Source: Nocardioides baculatus
GTDB taxonomy: Bacteria > Actinomycetota > Actinomycetes > Propionibacteriales > Nocardioidaceae
Direction of reading: 5' to 3'
Length of the DNA: 64,000 nt
Assembly (NCBI RefSeq): GCF_016735675.1
Contig: NZ_JAERSG010000004.1
Location: forward strand, 124,001-188,000
The position numbers and the translations under genes are program-made. The notes under the pieces are model-generated. The model was given only the letters and a program-made list of their open reading frames with translations. It was not told the DNA's origin and ran no database searches. This document shows positions 50,885-60,082 of this stretch, piece by piece. Every line of letters starts with the position of its first letter. Within the stretch, counting starts at the first letter, position 1.

Positions 50885-51994
50885 ATGAGCGACACCATCG
50901 ACACACCGTCCACCGGCCAGAAGTTCACGGCCGAGACGCTGGGCACCTTCGTGCTCGTCTTCTTCGGCTGCGGCGCGGCCATGCGCAGCGGCGGTGACTA
51001 CGTCGCCACGGGCCTCACGTTCGGCCTCACGGTCGTCGTGATGGCGTACGCCGTCGGGCGGATCTCCGGCGGCCACTTCAACCCGGCCGTCACGCTCGGC
51101 GCCGTCCTCGGCGGGCGTCTCCCGTGGAACCAGGTCGGCATCTACTTCGCCGCCCAGCTGCTCGGCGGCCTCCTCGCCGGGGCGATGCTCTTCGGCCTCA
51201 ACCACGGCTTCGAGGGCTTCAGCGCCGAGGGCAACATGGCGCAGAACTTCTTCGGCGACCAGGGCACCGGGTTCGCCTGGTGGGCGGCCCTGCTGCTCGA
51301 GATCCTGATGACCGCCGTCTTCCTCTGGGTCATCCTCGCGGTCACCGACGAGCGCAACGAGGTCAACGTCGCGATGGGCCCGCTGGCCATCGGCCTGGCG
51401 CTCGCGATGATCCACTTCGCCTCGATGAGCGCGACCGGCACCTCGGTCAACCCGGCCCGCTCCATCGGCGTCGGCGTCTTCGCCGGCACCGACGCGATCG
51501 TCCAGCTCTGGCTCTTCGTGGTCGCGCCGCTCGTCGGCGCCGCGATCGCCGGCCTGACCTACCCGGTCCTCTTCGGCCACGGCGCCGAGCCCGTCGCGGG
51601 ATCGGGCCTGAACTTCGGCGGCGGCCGCAAGGGCAACCAGTTCGTGCCCGGCAGCTACGAGGCCCAGTGGAACCAGGGCCAGCAGGGCCAGCAGGGCGGC
51701 TGGGGCCAGCCCGGCGCCGCCTGGGGCGCCCCGCCGCAGCAGCAGTGGGGCCAGCCGCAGCAACAGCAGCCCGACCCCTACTCCACGCCGCAGGCGCAGC
51801 CGGCGCCCGGCCAGTGGGGCCAGCCCGACCAGACCCAGCAGCCGCAGCAGCAGCCGCCGAGCCAGCCCGGCCAGTGGGGCGCTCCCCCGCCGCAGCAGCC
51901 GGCCCCCGGCCAGCCCGGCGCTCCCGGTCACTGGGGCAACCCCGACGGCGACGACGACGGCCGCACCCAGGTGCGCCGCCCAGACCAGCCCTAG
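50885..51994 (+). CDS. Aquaporin (MIP family) with long Gln/Pro-rich tail
   Basis: A 369-residue water or glycerol channel. Residues about 15-240 form the six-helix channel with both pore motifs, HFNPAVT (near 67) and SVNPARS (near 190). From about residue 245 there is a 120-residue low-complexity cytoplasmic tail with repeated QWGQP/GQWG units (GQWGQPDQTQQPQQQ), not usual for aquaporins. It ends DDDGRTQVRRPDQP, where an acidic run precedes TQV. GGGAGGA lies upstream of the ATG. Divergent from icd. Confidence 0.88.
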   Translation: MSDTIDTPSTGQKFTAETLGTFVLVFFGCGAAMRSGGDYVATGLTFGLTVVVMAYAVGRISGGHFNPAVTLGAVLGGRLPWNQVGIYFAAQLLGGLLAGAMLFGLNHGFEGFSAEGNMAQNFFGDQGTGFAWWAALLLEILMTAVFLWVILAVTDERNEVNVAMGPLAIGLALAMIHFASMSATGTSVNPARSIGVGVFAGTDAIVQLWLFVVAPLVGAAIAGLTYPVLFGHGAEPVAGSGLNFGGGRKGNQFVPGSYEAQWNQGQQGQQGGWGQPGAAWGAPPQQQWGQPQQQQPDPYSTPQAQPAPGQWGQPDQTQQPQQQPPSQPGQWGAPPPQQPAPGQPGAPGHWGNPDGDDDGRTQVRRPDQP

Positions 51995-52013
51995 TCCTCA
52001 GCCTGTCCCGGGT

Positions 52014-52700
52014 CTAGCGGACCAGGACGGTGGTCCGACCACCGTCGAGGTCCTCGATCGACACGAGGCCGACACCCTTCTCGTACACGCTGCGGGTCGT
52101 GGTGTCGACCTCGTCGAGCATCTGCACCATGCCGCTCGACAGCTCCTCGACCTGCCTGCTGGCCTCCGGGAGCGACGGCACGGCGGAGGCGATCCACCCG
52201 TCCCCGATCCGCAGGTGGGCGGGCATCACGAGGCCGGCCTCGGCGCCGTCCTCGCCCGCGCGCCAGTCGCCCCTGCCGGGGCCGCCGGCGTCGGCGCCCA
52301 CGACCCACACGTTGCCGGCCGCGTCCTGCGCGTAGTAGCGGGTGGTGATGTCCGTGGTGCCGTCGACGTCGTACGCCGTGGTGACGCCGGTCGCCTCGAG
52401 CCCGCCGATCTCGGTCGGTCCGTCGAGCACCGCCGTCTCGATCGATCCGAGGTCGACGCCGTCCTCCGTCACGTCGTAGCGCGCGGTGTCCCCCGGCTCC
52501 AGCGGCAGCCACGGGTTGTCGACGACGTCGACGAAGTCGTCGGGGTCGGGCGACGCCGACGGGATCACGAGCCCGTTGATCCCCGGCTGGTCGTAGGCCT
52601 GCGGCTGGCCGAGCCCGGCGCACCCGGCGAGCGCGGCGAGCGGCACGAGCGCGGCGGCCGCGGTCACACGCAGGCGGCGTACGGGCACGGACGCGGGCAT
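52014..52700 (-). CDS. Hypothetical lipoprotein
   Basis: A 228-residue lipoprotein. The start [12 protein letters not shown] leads into a hydrophobic segment and the lipobox LAGC ([12 protein letters not shown]). The mature part contains [21 protein letters not shown], a segment common to actinobacterial secreted proteins of unknown role, then mixed beta segments. I start at 52700 because CATGCT ends 7 bases before it; an ATG 12 bases upstream is possible. Convergent with the aquaporin gene, 19 bases between. Confidence 0.75.
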   Translation of the reverse strand: MPASVPVRRLRVTAAAALVPLAALAGCAGLGQPQAYDQPGINGLVIPSASPDPDDFVDVVDNPWLPLEPGDTARYDVTEDGVDLGSIETAVLDGPTEIGGLEATGVTTAYDVDGTTDITTRYYAQDAAGNVWVVGADAGGPGRGDWRAGEDGAEAGLVMPAHLRIGDGWIASAVPSLPEASRQVEELSSGMVQMLDEVDTTTRSVYEKGVGLVSIEDLDGGRTTVLVR

Positions 52701-52707
52701 GGGCGCC

Positions 52708-52713
52708 AGCATG
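52708..52713 (-). promoter_or_regulatory. -10-like CATGCT of the lipoprotein gene
   Basis: CATGCT ends 7 bases before the ATG at 52700. Confidence 0.4.
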
Positions 52714-52797
52714 CCAGCCGCCCACCAGCCAGCCCCCGACGCGGCGCTGCTAGCGTCAGCCGGAGACACCCAGACACCCCTCACGAGGAGAAGATCC

Positions 52798-53784
52798 GTG
52801 ACCTCCGAACCCCTCAAGGTGGCCGTCACTGGCGCCGCCGGCCAGATCGGCTACAGCCTGCTCTTCCGCCTCGCGAGCGGCGCGCTGGCCGCGGACCGCC
52901 CGATCGAGCTGCGCCTGCTCGAGATCGAGCCCGCCCTCAAGTCGCTCGAGGGCGTCGTCATGGAGCTCGACGACTGCGCGTTCCCGAACCTCGCCGGCGT
53001 CGAGATCGGCGCGGACGCCGAGAAGATCTTCGACGGCGTCAACCTGGCCCTCCTCGTCGGCGCGCGCCCGCGCGGCCCCGGCATGGAGCGCGGCGACCTC
53101 CTCTCGGCCAACGGCGCGATCTTCACCGCGCAGGGCAAGGCGCTCAACGCCGTCGCCGCCGACGACGTACGCATCGGCGTGACCGGCAACCCGGCCAACA
53201 CCAACGCCCTCATCGCGATGAGCAACGCCCCCGACATCCCGCGCGAGCGCTTCTCCGCGCTGACCCGCCTCGACCACAACCGCGCGATCTCGCAGCTCGC
53301 GGCGAAGACCGGCGCAAAGGTCACCGACATCAAGAAGATGACGATCTGGGGCAACCACTCGGCCACCCAGTACCCCGACCTCTTCCACGCCGAGGTCAAC
53401 GGGCAGAACGCCGCCGAGGCCGTCGGCGACCAGGCCTGGCTGGAGAACGACTTCATCCCGACCGTCGCCAAGCGCGGCGCCGCGATCATCGACGCCCGGG
53501 GCTCGTCCTCGGCCGCCTCGGCCGCGTCCGCCACGATCGACGCCGCCCGCGACTGGCTCTTCGGGTCGGCGTCCGACGACTGGGTCTCGATGGCCGTCGT
53601 GTCGAGCGGCGAGTACGGCGTGCCCGAGGGCCTGATCTCGTCGTTCCCCGTCACCACCTCCGGTGGCGACTGGTCGATCGTCGAGGGCCTCGAGATCGAC
53701 GAGTTCTCCCGCGCCCGCATCGACGCCTCGACCGCCGAGCTGGCCGACGAGCGCACCGCGGTCACGGAGCTCGGCCTGATCTGA
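52798..53784 (+). CDS. mdh: Malate dehydrogenase
   Basis: NAD-dependent TCA-cycle enzyme, malate to oxaloacetate; 328 residues, the normal length. NAD fold [20 protein letters not shown], substrate arginines in [25 protein letters not shown], the catalytic His in [11 protein letters not shown] and [14 protein letters not shown] start with GAGGAGA 6 bases upstream. A palindrome begins 15 bases after its stop, shared with the convergent DUF3017 gene. Confidence 0.96.
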   Translation: MTSEPLKVAVTGAAGQIGYSLLFRLASGALAADRPIELRLLEIEPALKSLEGVVMELDDCAFPNLAGVEIGADAEKIFDGVNLALLVGARPRGPGMERGDLLSANGAIFTAQGKALNAVAADDVRIGVTGNPANTNALIAMSNAPDIPRERFSALTRLDHNRAISQLAAKTGAKVTDIKKMTIWGNHSATQYPDLFHAEVNGQNAAEAVGDQAWLENDFIPTVAKRGAAIIDARGSSSAASAASATIDAARDWLFGSASDDWVSMAVVSSGEYGVPEGLISSFPVTTSGGDWSIVEGLEIDEFSRARIDASTAELADERTAVTELGLI

Positions 53785-53798
53785 GTCGTGCACGCACC

Positions 53799-53852
53799 GA
53801 GCGGTGCGTGAGGAGGATTCCCGGTCCGGGAGATCCCCCTCACGCACCGCTC
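53799..53852. repeat. GAGCGGTG-type palindrome after mdh
   Basis: Arms start GAGCGGTGCGTGAGG and end with its complement CCTCACGCACCGCTC; the inner part pairs with a few mismatches. It shares the GAGCGGTG ends with the repeats at 39795 and 40978 and lies between convergent genes, so it may also stop transcription. Confidence 0.8.
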
Positions 53853-53868
53853 GTGCGTTGTGACGGGC

Positions 53869-54204
53869 TCAGAAGCCGCCGGGCTGCTCGGGGATCGACC
53901 CGGCCAGGAAGATCAGCAGGCCGCCGAGGACCAGCAGGATGAGCGCGTCGAGCACCTTGTGGCGTACGGCGAGCATGCCGGCGTCGCGGGCGCGGAGGAT
54001 CAGCCGGACGAACGCCCCGAAGGCCAGCGCCCCTCCCATGATCCGTACGCCGGTGCGCCACCCGCCGTCGGCGAACGCCGCGAGCACCAGTGCCGCGACG
54101 ACGACCACCAGCACGAGCAGGTAGAACATCCCGCCGATGGTCGAGGGGTAGCGGCGCTCCTCCTCGGGGGCGCCCTCGACGTGCTCGGGTTCGGTCGAGG
54201 ACAT
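53869..54204 (-). CDS. DUF3017 membrane protein
   Basis: A 111-residue protein with three hydrophobic segments ([59 protein letters not shown]) and the family-typical [15 protein letters not shown] and [19 protein letters not shown]3017 genes regularly follow folD in actinobacteria, as here, with a one-base overlap. Function unknown. Confidence 0.88.
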   Translation of the reverse strand: MSSTEPEHVEGAPEEERRYPSTIGGMFYLLVLVVVVAALVLAAFADGGWRTGVRIMGGALAFGAFVRLILRARDAGMLAVRHKVLDALILLVLGGLLIFLAGSIPEQPGGF

Positions 54205-55052
54205 CAGGACCGGACGGACCGCTCGGCGATCTCGACGATGTTGGTGAGGAGCATCGCGCGGGTCATCGGCCCGACGCCCTTGGGGTTGGGCGAGACCCAG
54301 CCGGCCACGTCCCACACGCTCCGGTCCACGTCGCCGGTGACCTTGCCGTCGACGCGGGAGACGCCGACGTCGAGGACGGCCGCCCCCGGCTTGACGATGT
54401 CGCCGGTGATGATGCCCGGCACGCCCGCGGCGGCGACGACGATGTCGGCGTTGCGCACGTGGGAGGCCAGGTCGCGGGTGCCCGTGTGGCACAGGGTCAC
54501 GGTGGCGTTCTCGGAACGGCGGGTCAGCAGCAGGCCGAGGGGGCGCCCGACGGTCAGGCCACGACCGACGACGACGACCTCCGCTCCCGCGATCTCGACG
54601 TCGTGACGGCGCAGCAGCTCGATCGCGCCGACGGGCGTGCAGGGCAGCGGGCCGGCCTCGCCGAGGACGAGCTTGCCGAGGTTCATCGGGTGGAGCCCGT
54701 CGACGTCCTTGTCCGGGTCGACGCGCGACAGCAGGGCGAACTCGTCGAGGCCGGTCGGCTGCTGCACGAGGAAGCCGGTGCACCCGTCGTCGGCGTTGAG
54801 CTCGTCGATCACGGCCTCCACCTCCGCCTGCGAGGCGGTCGCCGGGAGGTCGCGCCGGATCGAGGTGATGCCGATCTCCGCGCAGTCCTTGTGCTTCGCG
54901 CCGACGTACCAGTGCGAGCCGGGGTCGTCGCCGACCAGCACCGTGCCCAGGCCGGGCACGACGCCCTGCTCCTTGAGGACAGCGACCCTCTCCGTGAGCT
55001 CCGCCTTGATGGTCCGCAGGGTGGCTTCGCCGTCCAGGATCTGTGCCGTCAC
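54204..55052 (-). CDS. folD: Methylenetetrahydrofolate dehydrogenase/cyclohydrolase
   Basis: Bifunctional cytosolic enzyme interconverting 5,10-methylene- and 10-formyl-tetrahydrofolate; the latter feeds PurN and PurH nearby. 282 residues. Catalytic Tyr/Lys region YVGAKHKDC, folate loop [20 protein letters not shown], the NADP loop [16 protein letters not shown] (usual form GRSxxVGxP, so Gly for Ser here) and [18 protein letters not shown] start with TAGACT 6 bases upstream; that hexamer lies in the end of the inverted-repeat element at 55060. Confidence 0.95.
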   Translation of the reverse strand: MTAQILDGEATLRTIKAELTERVAVLKEQGVVPGLGTVLVGDDPGSHWYVGAKHKDCAEIGITSIRRDLPATASQAEVEAVIDELNADDGCTGFLVQQPTGLDEFALLSRVDPDKDVDGLHPMNLGKLVLGEAGPLPCTPVGAIELLRRHDVEIAGAEVVVVGRGLTVGRPLGLLLTRRSENATVTLCHTGTRDLASHVRNADIVVAAAGVPGIITGDIVKPGAAVLDVGVSRVDGKVTGDVDRSVWDVAGWVSPNPKGVGPMTRAMLLTNIVEIAERSVRS

Positions 55053-55058
55053 GCCCGC

Positions 55059-55064
55059 AGTCTA
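55059..55064 (-). promoter_or_regulatory. -10 hexamer TAGACT of folD, overlapping an element end
   Basis: TAGACT ends 6 bases before the GTG at 55052. Five of its six bases belong to the left inverted repeat (GTCTAGGGGG) of the element 55060-55229. Confidence 0.55.
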
Positions 55065-55229
55065 GGGGGTGTCTCTCAGCTCTCGGCCGTCGCGAGCGTC
55101 GTCCTGCGGAGTGCCTCGCAAGGCGGAGGAGGAAGGCGATGCGCCAGCATCGACGACTGACGACAACGCAGCGAGGTGCCCGCAGGGCGGCGCGCAGCAG
55201 GCCATGGAGCTGAGAGCCACCCCCTAGAC
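55060..55229. mobile_element. MITE-like element with 23-bp terminal inverted repeats
   Basis: Ends 55060-55082 and 55207-55229 are complementary at 22 of 23 positions (starting GTCTAGGGGGTG). The interior holds further complementary stretches (TGCCTCGC with GCGAGGTGC; GATGCGCCAGCATC), so the whole 170 bases can fold. No open reading frame and no clear target duplication. It lies between the upstream MFS gene and folD. Confidence 0.7.
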
Positions 55230-56468
55230 ACCAAGGGGCGCACCGATACGGACGAGGTGACGCTCGGCGGCGCGCGCAGCGGGATGCGCAACAACGGCCG
55301 CGGTGACCCCGATCAGGGCGATCACGATCCAGCCGGGCGTGCCGACCTGGAGGGCCAGGTACGTGTAGAGCGCGGGGAAGACGATCGGCTCGATCTGGTA
55401 GCCCAGGCCCCACACGCCCTGGTAGTCGCCGAGGCGCCGGTGGTCGGAGAGCTCGCTGGTGAGGCACCAGTCCGCGGCGGACTGCCACAGCTCGGCGCCG
55501 GTGATCGTCACGTGCCCGATCCAGATCAGCACGATCGAGACCCAGCCGACCGTCTCGTGCGTCCACGCGATCAGCCCGCACGACACGATGAACGCCCAGC
55601 CCGACCACCGCACCGCCCGCAACGAGCCGTCGACCGAGTCGGCGACGCGGCTCGCGCGGACCTGCAGCGCGACCGCGAGGACCGTGTTGGTGCCGAAGAG
55701 CCACGCGAGCAGCGCCGGCGGGGCGTCGGTGCGCTCGACGAGCCAGAGGGGTACGACGACGTTGAGCAGCACCTGGTTGGAGGAGAGCACGCCGTTGCAG
55801 ATGCTCAGCACCACGAAACCGGGATTGCGCCAGGCCGGCGGCGCCGCGGTGGTGGGGTCGTCGCCGTCGGTGGCCGGCACCTGGCGGGCGATCACCGGCA
55901 GCACGGTCGCGATCAGCAGCGCGTTGAGCACGAGCAGGGCCCCGGTGACGTACGGGATCTGCCGTACGGCGTCGGTGCCGAGACCGAGCGCGACGCCGCT
56001 GGCGCCCGCGCCGAGGGTGTAGCCGACGTTGCGCGCGGCCCGCATGTAGGCCAGGGCCCGGACGCGTACGTCCCGCGCGAAGACCGCGATCCGGTAGACG
56101 TTGCGCGCGTTGCGCCCGGCCGTCTCGAAGATCGCCAGCACGCTCAGCATCAGCACGAAGGTCGTCATGCCGCCGATGAGCGGCCAGGCGAAGTAGAGCG
56201 CGGCCTCGACCGCGCTCGCGGTCGCCCACAGCGGCTTCGCGCCCACCCGGTCGGCCAGCCGGCCCATCGGCAGCTGGAGGAACAGGGTCACCGCGGCCGC
56301 GATCGACATGCCGAGGCCGACCTCGGCCCCGGACAGCCCGACGACCCTGGTGAAGTAGACCGCCGTGCCGGTGAGGAACGTCCCGGTCGCGAAGGCCGAC
56401 AGCACGCACTGCCAGACCAGGTCCCGCTCGAGCTTCGTCGGCGGGAGGATCCGCTGCCACCAGCGCAC
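55224..56468 (-). CDS. MFS transporter
   Basis: A 414-residue major facilitator protein with about twelve membrane segments: GTFLTGTAVYFTRVVGLSG at TM1-2, the loop GRLADRVGAKPLW, and a second half from NPGFVVLSICNGVLSSNQVL. Substrate unknown. GTG start behind AGGGGG. Directly upstream is a perfect 22-bp palindrome centred on CTTGACGTCAAG, shared with icd, so it is probably repressed by a MarR-type protein. Its TAG stop lies in the terminal repeat of the element at 55060-55229, so its original C-terminus may have differed. Confidence 0.88.
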   Translation of the reverse strand: MRWWQRILPPTKLERDLVWQCVLSAFATGTFLTGTAVYFTRVVGLSGAEVGLGMSIAAAVTLFLQLPMGRLADRVGAKPLWATASAVEAALYFAWPLIGGMTTFVLMLSVLAIFETAGRNARNVYRIAVFARDVRVRALAYMRAARNVGYTLGAGASGVALGLGTDAVRQIPYVTGALLVLNALLIATVLPVIARQVPATDGDDPTTAAPPAWRNPGFVVLSICNGVLSSNQVLLNVVVPLWLVERTDAPPALLAWLFGTNTVLAVALQVRASRVADSVDGSLRAVRWSGWAFIVSCGLIAWTHETVGWVSIVLIWIGHVTITGAELWQSAADWCLTSELSDHRRLGDYQGVWGLGYQIEPIVFPALYTYLALQVGTPGWIVIALIGVTAAVVAHPAARAAERHLVRIGAPLGV

Positions 56469-56484
56469 GTCGTACCCCCTGAGA

Positions 56485-56506
56485 GTTATCTTGACGTCAA
56501 GATAAC
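56485..56506. promoter_or_regulatory. 22-bp palindromic operator upstream of the MFS gene
   Basis: Perfect palindrome GTTATCTTGAC-GTCAAGATAAC, ending 16 bases before the GTG at 56468 and overlapping any promoter. Same core as the site upstream of icd. Confidence 0.75.
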
Positions 56507-56522
56507 ACCGCTCGCCGCCGGA

Positions 56523-58094
56523 TCAGTGGAAGAAGTGGCGAGCGCCGGTGAGGTACATGGTCACCCCGGCGGCCTCGCACGCCGCGACGACCTCCTCGTC
56601 GCGCACTGATCCGCCGGGCTGCACGATCGCCTTCACGCCCGCATCGATGAGGATCTGGGGACCGTCGGCGAAGGGGAAGAAGGCGTCGGAGGCGGCGACC
56701 GCGGAGGTGACCCGCTCCCCCGCACGCTCGACCGCGAGCCGGCACGAGTCGACCCGGTTGACCTGGCCCATGCCGACGCCGACCGAGGCCCCGTCGGCGG
56801 CGAGCAGGATCGCGTTGGACTTCACCGCGCGGCACGCGCGCCAGGCGAAGGCGAGGTCGGCGAGCACCTCCTCCGAGGCGGCCTCGCCGGTGGCGAGGGT
56901 CCAGGTCGAGGGGTCGTCACCCTCGGCGGAGAGCACGTCGCGGTGCTGCAGGAGCAGGCCACCGGAGATGGCGCGGGTCTCGGCGCCGCCGCGCGCGAGC
57001 GGCGGGCACTCCAGGACGCGGATGTTCTTCTTGGCCCGGAGCGCCTCGATCGCGCCGTCCTCGTAGCCGGGCGCGACGATCACCTCGGTGAAGATCTCCG
57101 CGACCTGCTCGGCCATCGCGACCGAGACCGGGACGTTGGTGGCGATCACGCCGCCGAAGGCGCTGACGGGGTCGCACTCGTGGGCCTTGCGGTGGGCGTC
57201 CGCCACGTCGGTGCCGATCGCGATCCCGCACGGGTTGGCGTGCTTGATGATCGCCACGGCCGGCTCGCTGAAGTCGTAGGCCGCGCGGCGGGCGGCGTCG
57301 GCGTCGACGTAGTTGTTGTAGGACATCTCCTTGCCGTGGTGCTGCGTGGCCTGCGCCAGGCCGGGACCACCGGGCAGGAAGCCGTCGCTGTAGAGCGCGG
57401 CGCCCTGGTGCGGGTTCTCGCCGTAGCGCAGCACCGCCTCCTTGCTCCACGTCGCACCCATCCAGGCCGGGAAGCCCGAGCCCTCGGAGGTGTCGGTGAG
57501 CACGTTGCCCATCCACGACGCCACGTGGACGTCGTACGTCGCCGTGTGCACGAACGCCTCGGCGGCGAGGCGCTGCCGCTCGGCCAGCGTGAAGCCGCCG
57601 GCGGCGACGGCGGCCAGCACGTCGGCGTACGCCGCGGGCGAGGTGACGATCGCGACGCTCGGGTGGTTCTTGGCCGCGGCGCGCACCATCGACGGGCCGC
57701 CGATGTCGATCTGCTCCACGCACTCGTCGGGGCTCGCACCCGAGGCGACGGTCTGGGTGAACGGGTAGAGGTTGCTGACGACGAGGTCGAACGGCTCGAC
57801 CCCGAGCTCCTCGAGCTGGGCGACGTGGGACTCCAGGCGGCGGTCGGCGAGGATGCCGGCGTGCACGCGCGGGTGCAGCGTCTTGACCCGGCCGTCGAGG
57901 CACTCGGGGAACCCGGTGAGGTCCTCGACCTTCGTGACCGGCAGGCCGAGGGACTCGATCAGCGCGGCGGAACCTCCGGTGGAGACGAGCTCGACGCCGG
58001 CGTCGTGCAGGCCGCGGACCAGGTCGTCGAGCCCGGCCTTGTCGTAGACGGACACGAGCGCTCGGCGGATCGGGATGCGGTTCTCGGGGGACAC
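56523..58094 (-). CDS. purH: AICAR formyltransferase/IMP cyclohydrolase
   Basis: Bifunctional enzyme of the last two steps to IMP, in the cytosol; 523 residues. The N-terminal cyclohydrolase domain shows [30 protein letters not shown] and [15 protein letters not shown]. The formyltransferase domain shows [49 protein letters not shown] and the end [11 protein letters not shown] start with GAGGAG 5 bases upstream. A ZTP riboswitch lies in the leader, and purN is the next gene upstream. Confidence 0.97.
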   Translation of the reverse strand: MSPENRIPIRRALVSVYDKAGLDDLVRGLHDAGVELVSTGGSAALIESLGLPVTKVEDLTGFPECLDGRVKTLHPRVHAGILADRRLESHVAQLEELGVEPFDLVVSNLYPFTQTVASGASPDECVEQIDIGGPSMVRAAAKNHPSVAIVTSPAAYADVLAAVAAGGFTLAERQRLAAEAFVHTATYDVHVASWMGNVLTDTSEGSGFPAWMGATWSKEAVLRYGENPHQGAALYSDGFLPGGPGLAQATQHHGKEMSYNNYVDADAARRAAYDFSEPAVAIIKHANPCGIAIGTDVADAHRKAHECDPVSAFGGVIATNVPVSVAMAEQVAEIFTEVIVAPGYEDGAIEALRAKKNIRVLECPPLARGGAETRAISGGLLLQHRDVLSAEGDDPSTWTLATGEAASEEVLADLAFAWRACRAVKSNAILLAADGASVGVGMGQVNRVDSCRLAVERAGERVTSAVAASDAFFPFADGPQILIDAGVKAIVQPGGSVRDEEVVAACEAAGVTMYLTGARHFFH

Positions 58095-58126
58095 GGGACT
58101 CCTCGGACGGATCGGTTCACTGTCGA

Positions 58127-58204
58127 GTCGAGGGCACCCAGGCGTTCGATCCCCTCGCGCGTCACTCCCTGGTGGTGTCCCACCTGCGCCAGTCGTGTGG
58201 CAGC
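58127..58204 (-). ncRNA. ZTP (pfl) riboswitch upstream of purH
   Basis: On the minus strand the conserved pieces come in order: CGACTGGCG (58195-58187), the hairpin GGTGGGACACCACC (58184-58171), AGGGAG (58170-58165), a linker, then CGCCTGGGTGCC (58144-58133). This is the pfl/ZTP consensus, which senses the folate-stress signal ZTP, a relative of the PurH substrate. The ribosome binding site GAGGAG of purH follows, and no clear terminator lies between, so control may act on translation. Confidence 0.9.
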
Positions 58205-58210
58205 AGACTA
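58205..58210 (-). promoter_or_regulatory. -10 hexamer TAGTCT before the riboswitch
   Basis: TAGTCT lies so that transcription would begin at about 58198, the 5' edge of the ZTP riboswitch. It separates purH transcription from purN. Confidence 0.5.
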
Positions 58211-58262
58211 AGGCATGACACTCACGCCCGGACCTGCTGCGCCCCGGGCCTGAGCGACATGC

Positions 58263-58880
58263 CTAGCGAGCACTCGTCCCGATGCGAACCCGGCGACCGT
58301 CCACCGTGATGCCCTCGCGGGCGATCCGTCCGACGGCGTCGACGAGCATCGCCCGCTCGGCGGTCTTGATCCGTTCGTGGAGCGAGTCGACGTCGTCGTC
58401 CTCGGCCACCTCGACGGGCACCTGCGCGACGATCGGTCCGGTGTCGACGCCCGCGTCGACCACGAAGAGTGTCGCTCCGGTGACCTTGACGCCGTGCTCG
58501 AGCGCGTCGCGGGGGCCGTGCATCCCCGGGAAGGCCGGGCACAGCGCCGGGTGGGTGTTGAGGGTGAGGAACTTCGCCAGGAAGTCCGTGGACAGCAGCT
58601 TCATGAAGCCCGCCGACACGACCACGTCGGGCTCGAAGCGCTCCACCAGGGTCGTCATGGCAGCGTCCCAGCCCTCGCGCGTCTCGAAGTCCGACACCGA
58701 CCGCGCGAAGGTGGGGATGCCCGCTCGTTCGGCGCGCGCCAGGCCCTCGATCCCGTCCCGGTCGGCGCCGACGGCGACCACCCGGGCGCCGTACGCCGGA
58801 TCGGTGCAGGCGTCGAGCAGGGCCTGGAGGTTGGTGCCGGACCCCGAGACGAGGACGACGAGGCGTGCGGGGCGGTTCAC
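58263..58880 (-). CDS. purN: Phosphoribosylglycinamide formyltransferase
   Basis: Transfers the formyl group of 10-formyl-tetrahydrofolate to GAR in purine synthesis; 205 residues. LVVLVSGSGTNLQALLDA binds the phosphate, then VVVSAGFMKLLS, the catalytic NTHPALCPAFPGMHG (Asn, His) and GVDTGPIVAQ with the catalytic Asp. GTG start with TAGGAT 7 bases upstream. It lies upstream of purH on the same strand, 168 bases apart. Confidence 0.96.
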   Translation of the reverse strand: MNRPARLVVLVSGSGTNLQALLDACTDPAYGARVVAVGADRDGIEGLARAERAGIPTFARSVSDFETREGWDAAMTTLVERFEPDVVVSAGFMKLLSTDFLAKFLTLNTHPALCPAFPGMHGPRDALEHGVKVTGATLFVVDAGVDTGPIVAQVPVEVAEDDDVDSLHERIKTAERAMLVDAVGRIAREGITVDGRRVRIGTSAR

Positions 58881-58887
58881 GCCCCGA

Positions 58888-58893
58888 ATCCTA
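58888..58893 (-). promoter_or_regulatory. -10 hexamer TAGGAT of purN overlapping the YibE/F stop
   Basis: TAGGAT ends 7 bases before the GTG at 58880; its TAG is the stop codon of the upstream YibE/F gene on the same strand. Confidence 0.55.
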
Positions 58894-60081
58894 GGCGCGG
58901 TGGGACGGCGAAGAGTCCGGTGTCCGCTGACGGACCAGCCGGCTCGCGACGAGCGCGGCGATCGCGGTCGTGACCGGTACGGCGGCGAGGATGCCGAGCC
59001 CGCCGACGAGGCCGCGGACCACCTCCTGCGCCACGATCTCCTGGCTGACCGCGATCTGGAAGGGCAGGTCGAGCGCGGAGAAGACCAGCATCAGCGGCAG
59101 GGTCGCCCCGACGTAGGCCAGGACCAGGGTGTTGACCGTCGAGGCGGCGTGCGAGCGGCCGATGCGCATCGCCCGCGTAAAGAGGGAGCGGGTGGTCGCG
59201 TCGGCGTCGAGGTCGGCGAGCTCCCACACCGCCCAGGTCTGGGTGACGGTCACGTCGTCCAGCACCCCGAGCGCGCCGATCACCAGACCGGCGAGCAGCA
59301 GCCCGCGGAGGTCGACCTGCGCGGCGATGCCGGAGATGTACTGGCTGCCCTCGTCGACCTGGCCGGTGAAGTGACCGACACGGGTGAAGGCCCACCCGAG
59401 GACGCCGATGACCACCAGCGAGACGAGCGTGCCCAGCATCGCGACGGTCGAGCGCACGTCGAACCCGTGGGAGAGGTAGAGCGTGACCAGCATGATCGCG
59501 GCAGCCGTCACCACGGCGACGGCCAGCGGCGAGGAGCCCTCCATGATCGCCGGCAGGGTGAACATCGCGATGAGCACGAGCGAGTACGCCAGGCTCGCCA
59601 GCGCCCCGATCCCGCGCCAGCGCGACAGCAGGAGGACGCCGACGGCGAAGAGGATCGTGAGCGTGAGCAGCGGCGGACCGCGGTCGAAGTCCTGGAAGGC
59701 GTAGCGCTCCCCCTCGGGCGCCTCGGGGGCGTAGGACACGACGATGCGGTCGCCGGCGGCCACCTCGGGGGCACCCGGGCCGTAGGGCATCAGTGCCTCG
59801 GCCTTCCCCGGCGCTCCGGGACCGCTGACCAGGTCGACCTGCGCGAGCCGGCACCCGTCGACGTCGTTGCGGCACTCGCCGACCTCCGTGACGACGGCCT
59901 TGCCGCGCTCGACGTCGGTCCCGATGCCGGTGACCTGGAGGTCGCCGTCGGGCCAGAGCACCACGAGCCCCACGACCGTCGCGAGGACCAGCGGGGCGAC
60001 GAGGAGCGCGACCAGCACCCGCAGCCGGCGCGGGGCAGGGCCGAGCGACGGCCGGTCGCCGTGGCTGTGACCAGCTCCCAC
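58891..60081 (-). CDS. YibE/F family membrane protein
   Basis: A 396-residue protein of the YibE/F family, unknown function. One N-terminal membrane helix (VLVALLVAPLVLATVVGLVV) precedes a soluble domain of about 110 residues (GKAVVTEVGEC, GDRIVVSYAPEAPEGERYAF). Seven or so membrane segments follow, with the typical GALGVLDDVTVTQTWAVWEL and MRIGRSHAASTVNTLVLAYVG. GTG start one base after the DUF6350 gene stop, so the two are co-expressed. Confidence 0.9.
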   Translation of the reverse strand: MGAGHSHGDRPSLGPAPRRLRVLVALLVAPLVLATVVGLVVLWPDGDLQVTGIGTDVERGKAVVTEVGECRNDVDGCRLAQVDLVSGPGAPGKAEALMPYGPGAPEVAAGDRIVVSYAPEAPEGERYAFQDFDRGPPLLTLTILFAVGVLLLSRWRGIGALASLAYSLVLIAMFTLPAIMEGSSPLAVAVVTAAAIMLVTLYLSHGFDVRSTVAMLGTLVSLVVIGVLGWAFTRVGHFTGQVDEGSQYISGIAAQVDLRGLLLAGLVIGALGVLDDVTVTQTWAVWELADLDADATTRSLFTRAMRIGRSHAASTVNTLVLAYVGATLPLMLVFSALDLPFQIAVSQEIVAQEVVRGLVGGLGILAAVPVTTAIAALVASRLVRQRTPDSSPSHRA

Positions 60082-60082
60082 G

